64,000 bases of DNA, from assembly GCA_027475525.1 (NCBI GenBank), contig JAMWFC010000051.1, positions 2,307,205 to 2,371,204 of the forward strand. Direction: 5' to 3'. Positions 59,387-64,000 of the stretch are shown here, piece after piece (position 1 is the first letter of the stretch; the number at the start of each line of letters is the position of its first letter). Made by a program: the position numbers and the translations under genes. The notes under the pieces were generated by a model that made no database searches, was not told the origin of the DNA, and worked only from the letters and a program-made list of their open reading frames with translations. The DNA comes from Macrolepiota albuminosa. Lineage: Eukaryota > Basidiomycota > Agaricomycetes > Agaricales > Agaricaceae.

Positions 59387-61597
59387 ATGTTTGATCCTCT
59401 GAACTCTACTGCTTCAATATTTGCGGATAACAGCGACAACACCCCACCATGGCCCACGACACCTCACCCACCCAATTCTTCAATATCCAACCTGAGACGT
59501 GCTTCACCGCTGCCACAAACGCCTGATAAAGGCCCAGTTCTGGGCATTTATGGCAGAGAGCCACAAATTTACGGTCAACCCGAGGCAGGACTCATTTCTC
59601 CGAGAGAAACAGTCGGTTCTAATGGGAAAAAGTACGAGAAGGCAGAGCCATACCTTAGAGTAAGGATCACCGGGCTCGATAGGAACAGGCGGGACATTCT
59701 CGTGAAGTTTGACGCACAGGTGACTCACGTGTAATAGTTTGTGTAATTAGAAGCTCACGACCCGAAGACCAATCTCTCCAATTTCACGGGGACGACTTAT
59801 CGGAATGTGTCGCGTTCGTACCTCGAATTCCAACAATTCTATGAGACGATCATCCATAGCAATCCACAAACTATCGTCCCTGCCCTACCCCTTGCCCAGA
59901 CTTCGGCACCAACGGATGAAGAAGATGATCGTCTCGTTAAAATCATGTTACAGCGGTGGATCACCAGGGTTTGCGAAGATGCCATCTTGCTCTATGACGA
60001 AGACCTTCGTTCGTTTATTGAAAACGACTTTGGATACCAACCGACGCCCCGACCGCGGCGCAAGACCTCTTCTGGATTTTCACTAATGCGCCGGAACGTG
60101 CCTGACGAAGACGAGGAACTACAACGGGCTCGTTTTGAGTTAACGAAATTAGAGCAACAGTTTTTTGACACTGCGAAAGCCATTGACAAGCTTGCCCTGG
60201 GCAGAAAATGTATTTCGCGTAGTTTCTACCTCTGTTTTTGGCTAACGACTATTTGTAGCCCTTGCCTCTGCACACACTGAAATGGGAAATAAGCTTATCA
60301 ATGTTGCAACAACTGAGGCTCATCCTCCTCTAGGAAATGCCTTAAGGAAGATAGGGCGCTCCTGGCATAGTCTGGCCGACTTGGGCCACGCACAAGCTAT
60401 AAGTGAATGTGTCATAATAGGTGACTCTTTGGGATATCAAGGCTTGAATGCGCGCTCTGCTAGAGAAACGCTGCAGATGCGGACTGGAGTCTTAGAGGAA
60501 TACCAGCAGGCAGTAAAGACTACAATCTCGAAACGACGTCAAATTGAACGATTGAAGGCTAGCTCTAACATACGACCTGAACGAGTAGATGAAGCATTGG
60601 AGGACATGGAAGAGGTTGATTTACGTTTGCCAGTGTGCGTCTGATACTAACTTTGTTATCCTAGGCAAACAAGTACGAACAGGTTCTAGCTAAAAGAGCA
60701 GAGGGAATTTCACAAAACTTGCACAAAGCTCTTGATACCCACAATCGATATGCCAACGACGACATCACCACGGCACTAATTGAACATGCTCGTTCTGCTG
60801 TAATGTATGAACGACAGTTGTTACGCGAACTGGAGGCTTTGCGAGTAGACGTCAGTAACGCGGCGAACAAGGTTGTCCAGTCAATTAATGATGTACCCAA
60901 ACCAACCATTATTCCTAAACTTGAGGATTTCAATGACCGTCCTTACGCCGCTCTGTCTAATGGCTTCCAACGTTCACCCGACGCACCTTACTCTGCGCAA
61001 CCAGGTCCTATCCCAGATTGTCCACCTTTACAAGCGTCTCAGGGACCTTCGTCCAAGGTTGTTACTCAAGGTTTATCATCTTCGGCACAACTTCCATATC
61101 AAAACCCAGATTCTCCAGCAACTCTATCGAATCCGACGTCATCTTTACAACGACCGTCTTTTGCTTCTCCTACAAGTCACTCTTCATTTAGACCCCCTCT
61201 ACCCTCACAAAGTCCTGGCGCTGGTCCCTCCTCGCCAAACTTGCAGAAATCGCTCTCTCATAATGAACCTCTCTTGAATGGCCGTTTCACTGATGGGACA
61301 AATTTGGTTCAGCCCCAAATACTCCATAACCCTCCTCCACCTCTCGCTACTTCGCAACCCTTCGACAGTCGTTTGCATACTGGCGACCCCCTCAATGTAG
61401 ATCCTCTCATGCGGCCTGCTTCAGCGTCACCCTTACCTGGTTCTTCGCGATTTGAGAACGGACAGATACCTCAAAGCAGCGTTGATCCCCTTGCACATGT
61501 CCAACCTCATCAGATGTCGGCTTCTTTTCGTGTCCAGCCGACGCGTCCCAGGTTGGACGCAAGAGAAGCAGCAAGCAAGCTTGCCAATGTGTTTTAA
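59387..61597 (+). CDS. VPS17: Retromer-associated sorting nexin Vps17 (PX-BAR)
   Basis: Membrane-bending subunit of the Vps5-Vps17 dimer that recycles cargo from endosomes to the Golgi. ATG at 59387: MFDPLNSTASIFADNS. The PX domain begins at AEPYLRVRITGLDRNRRDIL and continues, after an intron, TNLSNFTGTTYRNVSRSYLE FQQFYETIIHSNPQTIVPAL (basic PI3P pocket partly degenerate, as known for Vps17), with RVCEDAILLYDEDLRSFIEN DFGYQPTPRPRRK. The BAR-type coiled coil includes LTKLEQQFFDTAKAIDKLAL, ALRKIGRSWHSLADLGHAQA and ALEDMEEANKYEQVLAKRAE. The long Pro/Ser-rich tail (from about 60980) ends EAASKLANVF at TAA 61595-61597. Convergent with the M24 peptidase gene. Confidence 0.85.
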
Positions 61598-61776
61598 CTA
61601 CTAGTCGCGCGTCTTCTTTGATTCTAATGCTTATCACGCATGTAGCCACTACTAGGAAACAATTTATATCCCTTGACAAAATTGCGTGAAGAACAAACGC
61701 TCGGTGTACAATCAGATTTCTTTTAGTCTTGTAGCATGTATTTCATCGTGCATCAGTCAGTCAGTTCAACGATAAA

Positions 61777-63305
61777 TCAACCTTGTACTATCAATTTGCC
61801 AGGCGTCAATGCCTTCTTCCTTGCATCAATCAAGTGAAATTTTTCCTGTCGTCCACGAAAGAACTCCCATTTGCCTGTCGACTCCACCCAATAAGCATCT
61901 TCTTCTTGCCGAAATCTAAGTGTCTGGTTCATTTCCGGAATGAAATGATACGCATGTAACTCGATGCTGTAGTAGGTATTTGGAAGGATGGGAAGTTCTC
62001 CAAGAATCGGGACTTCGGCCGGGAGGTTAACAAATCCTACGGCCGTGGCCTAATCGACAGCGAATCCTGCAGATTCATTCGCAAGGTACACTTACCAATA
62101 ACAGCACCGGCATCGTGGCCCCAGTCGCCTATTGGATGAGAATAGAAATGGCCCTCTATGCCCTCGGACTTGATCTGATCCATGCACTTGCGCAGAACCT
62201 CGTTTCCAGTTAGTCCTACCCTCATATTTTCTAGCAGCACGTCCTGCATCCGGTTACTTTTCCTCAAGCCCTCTTTCAAGCTATGAGGAGCGTCAGTCTC
62301 TGGATTGGGACCTTCTGTGCGAAGAACGTATGCCATGTGCTGTGTATCTGTGTTCAGTCCCATGGCTGTTATCCCAAAGTCGATGTGCAAAAGGTCTCCT
62401 TCCTGTATGACACTATTGGTACCTTTCCAACCAGGGGTCGTAGGGTCCTCGACGATCACAGAAATCCTCGGGTGGTTCCAGGTGGTTACATTGAGAGTCT
62501 GCATCTTCTCGCGAAACCACCATTCCAAGTCCTGTATAGTAAGGAGTAACGTCAGGACATATATGTGTAGATATGAATAGAGGGCATGGACATGACCTCT
62601 GTAGTTGTCTTGCCTGGTGTGACCGTCTCATGAGAGAAACCCTCTTCGATCAGTGCCCAAACAATTTCTTGCATTTTGCGATAATACGGTAGCTGGGTGT
62701 CCACTCGAGTCGCGACATATTCGATCGCAAGCATTGGTTTATTCACGGTACGGCTCATCCAGCGCTCGCCGAGCTCCTCTTGAAGGACTGCAAGCTCTCC
62801 AACGTGAAGACCAGCTCCGAATGCGATATCCCGGTCGACATTGATAGCGATTCGCTTGGGATCGTAGTGTTCTAAAGCATCTCGTAGCTCAGGCCAGACA
62901 CTGCCAGTGTTGTCAACCCAAATCACGGGGTTGTGCTGGCCTTTCAGTGAAGATGTGTTGGTGTGAAACAGGACTACGGTCCTGCGATGGACATCGAAGT
63001 CAGTCGAATTTTTGATAGACCACCAGATAGGATCTTCGGCATGCTCTCTCTGGGTCATCTAGATGAATTTCGTTCTGTGGATCTGATTCAGTCGTATTGG
63101 ATAGAGCGCACACCAGCCATGCGTCAAGATCATATTTCTTCAGCAGTGAAGGCATCCTAGCAATGCGCTCGTTCTTCCAACCATCCTGAATACATGCCGT
63201 TTCACGTAGAGAGGGAAGCCTCTGGTATTCAGCAGGTTTAGATGGGTGAAGTTGTGCTATCACTAGACTGAACCAAAGAGGAAGTAGAACAATAACTGAT
63301 TTCAT
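61777..63305 (-). CDS. Secreted M24-family metallopeptidase (creatinase/aminopeptidase P type)
   Basis: Probably an extracellular or vacuolar Xaa-Pro-type peptidase. Signal peptide MKSVIVLLPLWFSLVIAQ at 63305; the N-terminal creatinase-like domain includes RIARMPSLLKKYDLDAWL and ALEHYDPKRIAINVDRDIAF. The catalytic pita-bread domain has GDLLHIDFGITAMGLNTDTQ (two metal Asp), HFYSHPIGDWGHDAGAVIG (metal His), YYSIELHAYHFIPEM (metal Glu) and RFRQEEDAYWVEST (second Glu), so all five ligands are present. It ends GKLIVQG at TGA 61777-61779. Three or more introns. It is in tandem with RIB1. Confidence 0.88.
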
Positions 63306-63485
63306 CGTGGGGCTGAACTGAAGAAAAGTACACGACCATCCTGTATTAATTGGTGGTGTGATCAATGATAAATGCATTAGTTAGATGGTACAGATGCTTC
63401 TGTACTACGGCATAAGAGGCATAAAATACAGAATAAGCTAAAATTCCATTGCTGTCTAAATAATTTCACCAAAGCCCCTTTAAAA

Positions 63486-64000
63486 TTACACATATTCCTC
63501 CTCCATCCATAACGGTAGGATGTGACCCATCTTCACAACCTTTGTCCGCAAATACTTGTCCAGATCACTGCCATAAACGGCCTTGCCGCCAATCATGGTC
63601 GCACCGGTAATCATGTCACAATCCTCTCCGGGTTGCAAATATGGTTTGGATTCCGTCGTCTGCTTGTTAGGAAGTTCCGGATGCCTCTTTTGCCAACTAC
63701 GTGGAATCATGGGAACGCGCTCCACAACTCTCAAACCCTCCTTCTGCAAGGCTTCAAGTTTATCCGGGTTGTTTGTGAGAACTCGGACACCCTGAGAATC
63801 GGTTTCCCCGAGCCCCAAATCACGTAAGATGGCACCAGCAATCTCATATCCTCGCTCATCGGCCTGATGCCCAAGCATAAGGTTTGCAGTCACTGTGTCG
63901 TGACCAAGATCCTGGAGGTTGTAAGCACGAATTTTCGACAGCAATCCAATACCACGGCCTTCTTGGCGGAGGTAGACCACCGCACCGCGGCCGGGTATCA
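63486..64000 (-). CDS. RIB1: GTP cyclohydrolase II, C-terminal part (start beyond the window)
   Basis: First enzyme of riboflavin synthesis. The visible part begins IPGRGAVVYLRQEGRGIGLL SKIRAYNLQDLGHDTVTANL (the RQEGRGIG and DTVTAN signatures around the catalytic Tyr/Arg region), then YEIAGAILRDLGL, VRVLTNNPDKLEALQKEGLR and VVERVPMIPRSW. A fungal C-terminal extension ends LWMEEEYV at TAA 63486-63488. The zinc-binding Cys residues must lie in the missing N-terminal part. No intron in the visible segment. Confidence 0.93.
   Translation of the reverse strand, partial: IPGRGAVVYLRQEGRGIGLLSKIRAYNLQDLGHDTVTANLMLGHQADERGYEIAGAILRDLGLGETDSQGVRVLTNNPDKLEALQKEGLRVVERVPMIPRSWQKRHPELPNKQTTESKPYLQPGEDCDMITGATMIGGKAVYGSDLDKYLRTKVVKMGHILPLWMEEEYV

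Overview
The window is nuclear DNA from a filamentous basidiomycete, most likely an agaricomycete. Genes are dense (about 28 recognisable or likely ones in 64 kb) and carry many introns of roughly 45-65 nt with GT..AG ends. Intergenic gaps are short, often 40-250 bp, and families typical of agaricomycetes are present: an HNH-nuclease relative, a mucin-like single-pass membrane protein and a secreted PEBP protein. There are no bacterial signals, CRISPR arrays or intact transposons. Gene limits given as single spans include introns; splice sites were read by eye.

Layout. 0-3 kb: a truncated coiled-coil protein and a Ser/Thr-rich membrane protein. 4.4-5.8 kb: a degenerate HNH-nuclease gene. 5.9-10.5 kb: enoyl-CoA hydratase and, convergent to it, exocyst SEC10. 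10.7-22.7 kb: a nucleolar block of RIX1, an Rrn11-like Pol I factor, a DDFGDF-motif protein and RPA190 (Pol I largest subunit). 22.8-28.7 kb: a Ser/Pro-rich protein, LCL2, a secreted PEBP protein and the U2 snRNP subunit SF3b14/p14. 28.7-32.4 kb: a 3.7 kb stretch without a callable gene. 32.4-37.7 kb: ADP/ATP carrier, then a FAL1/eIF4AIII helicase head-to-head with SF3A3 (SF3a60). 37.8-44.3 kb: a synaptojanin-type phosphoinositide phosphatase, SVP26/TEX261 and ESCRT-III DID2/CHMP1. 44.6-51.7 kb: a large basic/Pro-rich protein, a NUG1/nucleostemin-type GTPase and a mitochondrial serine/homoserine O-acyltransferase. 51.9-58.1 kb: a C2H2 zinc-finger protein head-to-head with ESCRT-III VPS60/CHMP5, an aldehyde dehydrogenase and PEX14. 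59.4-64 kb: VPS17 (PX-BAR), a secreted M24 metallopeptidase and the C-terminal part of GTP cyclohydrolase II (RIB1).

Functionally the window is mostly housekeeping. One theme is ribosome production (RIX1, Rrn11-like, RPA190, NUG1, FAL1). A second is the spliceosome (SF3b14, SF3A3, FAL1/eIF4AIII). A third is membrane traffic (SEC10, SVP26, synaptojanin, DID2, VPS60, VPS17).

The most unusual signal is not a gene. I found 24 perfect tandem duplications whose period is always 77 bp, in exons, introns and spacers alike, all between positions 325 and 46890. They shift reading frames (77 is not a multiple of 3). In coding regions, removing one copy restores the protein, but in at least six places only if one further base is added at the edge of the duplicated block. 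This looks like an assembly artefact with k = 77, perhaps at heterozygous sites of a dikaryon, rather than biology, and it should be corrected before any gene model is trusted. The best biological oddity is the RPA190 catalytic loop, which is cut into exons of 14, 18 and 21 nt, two of the flanking introns starting with GC.
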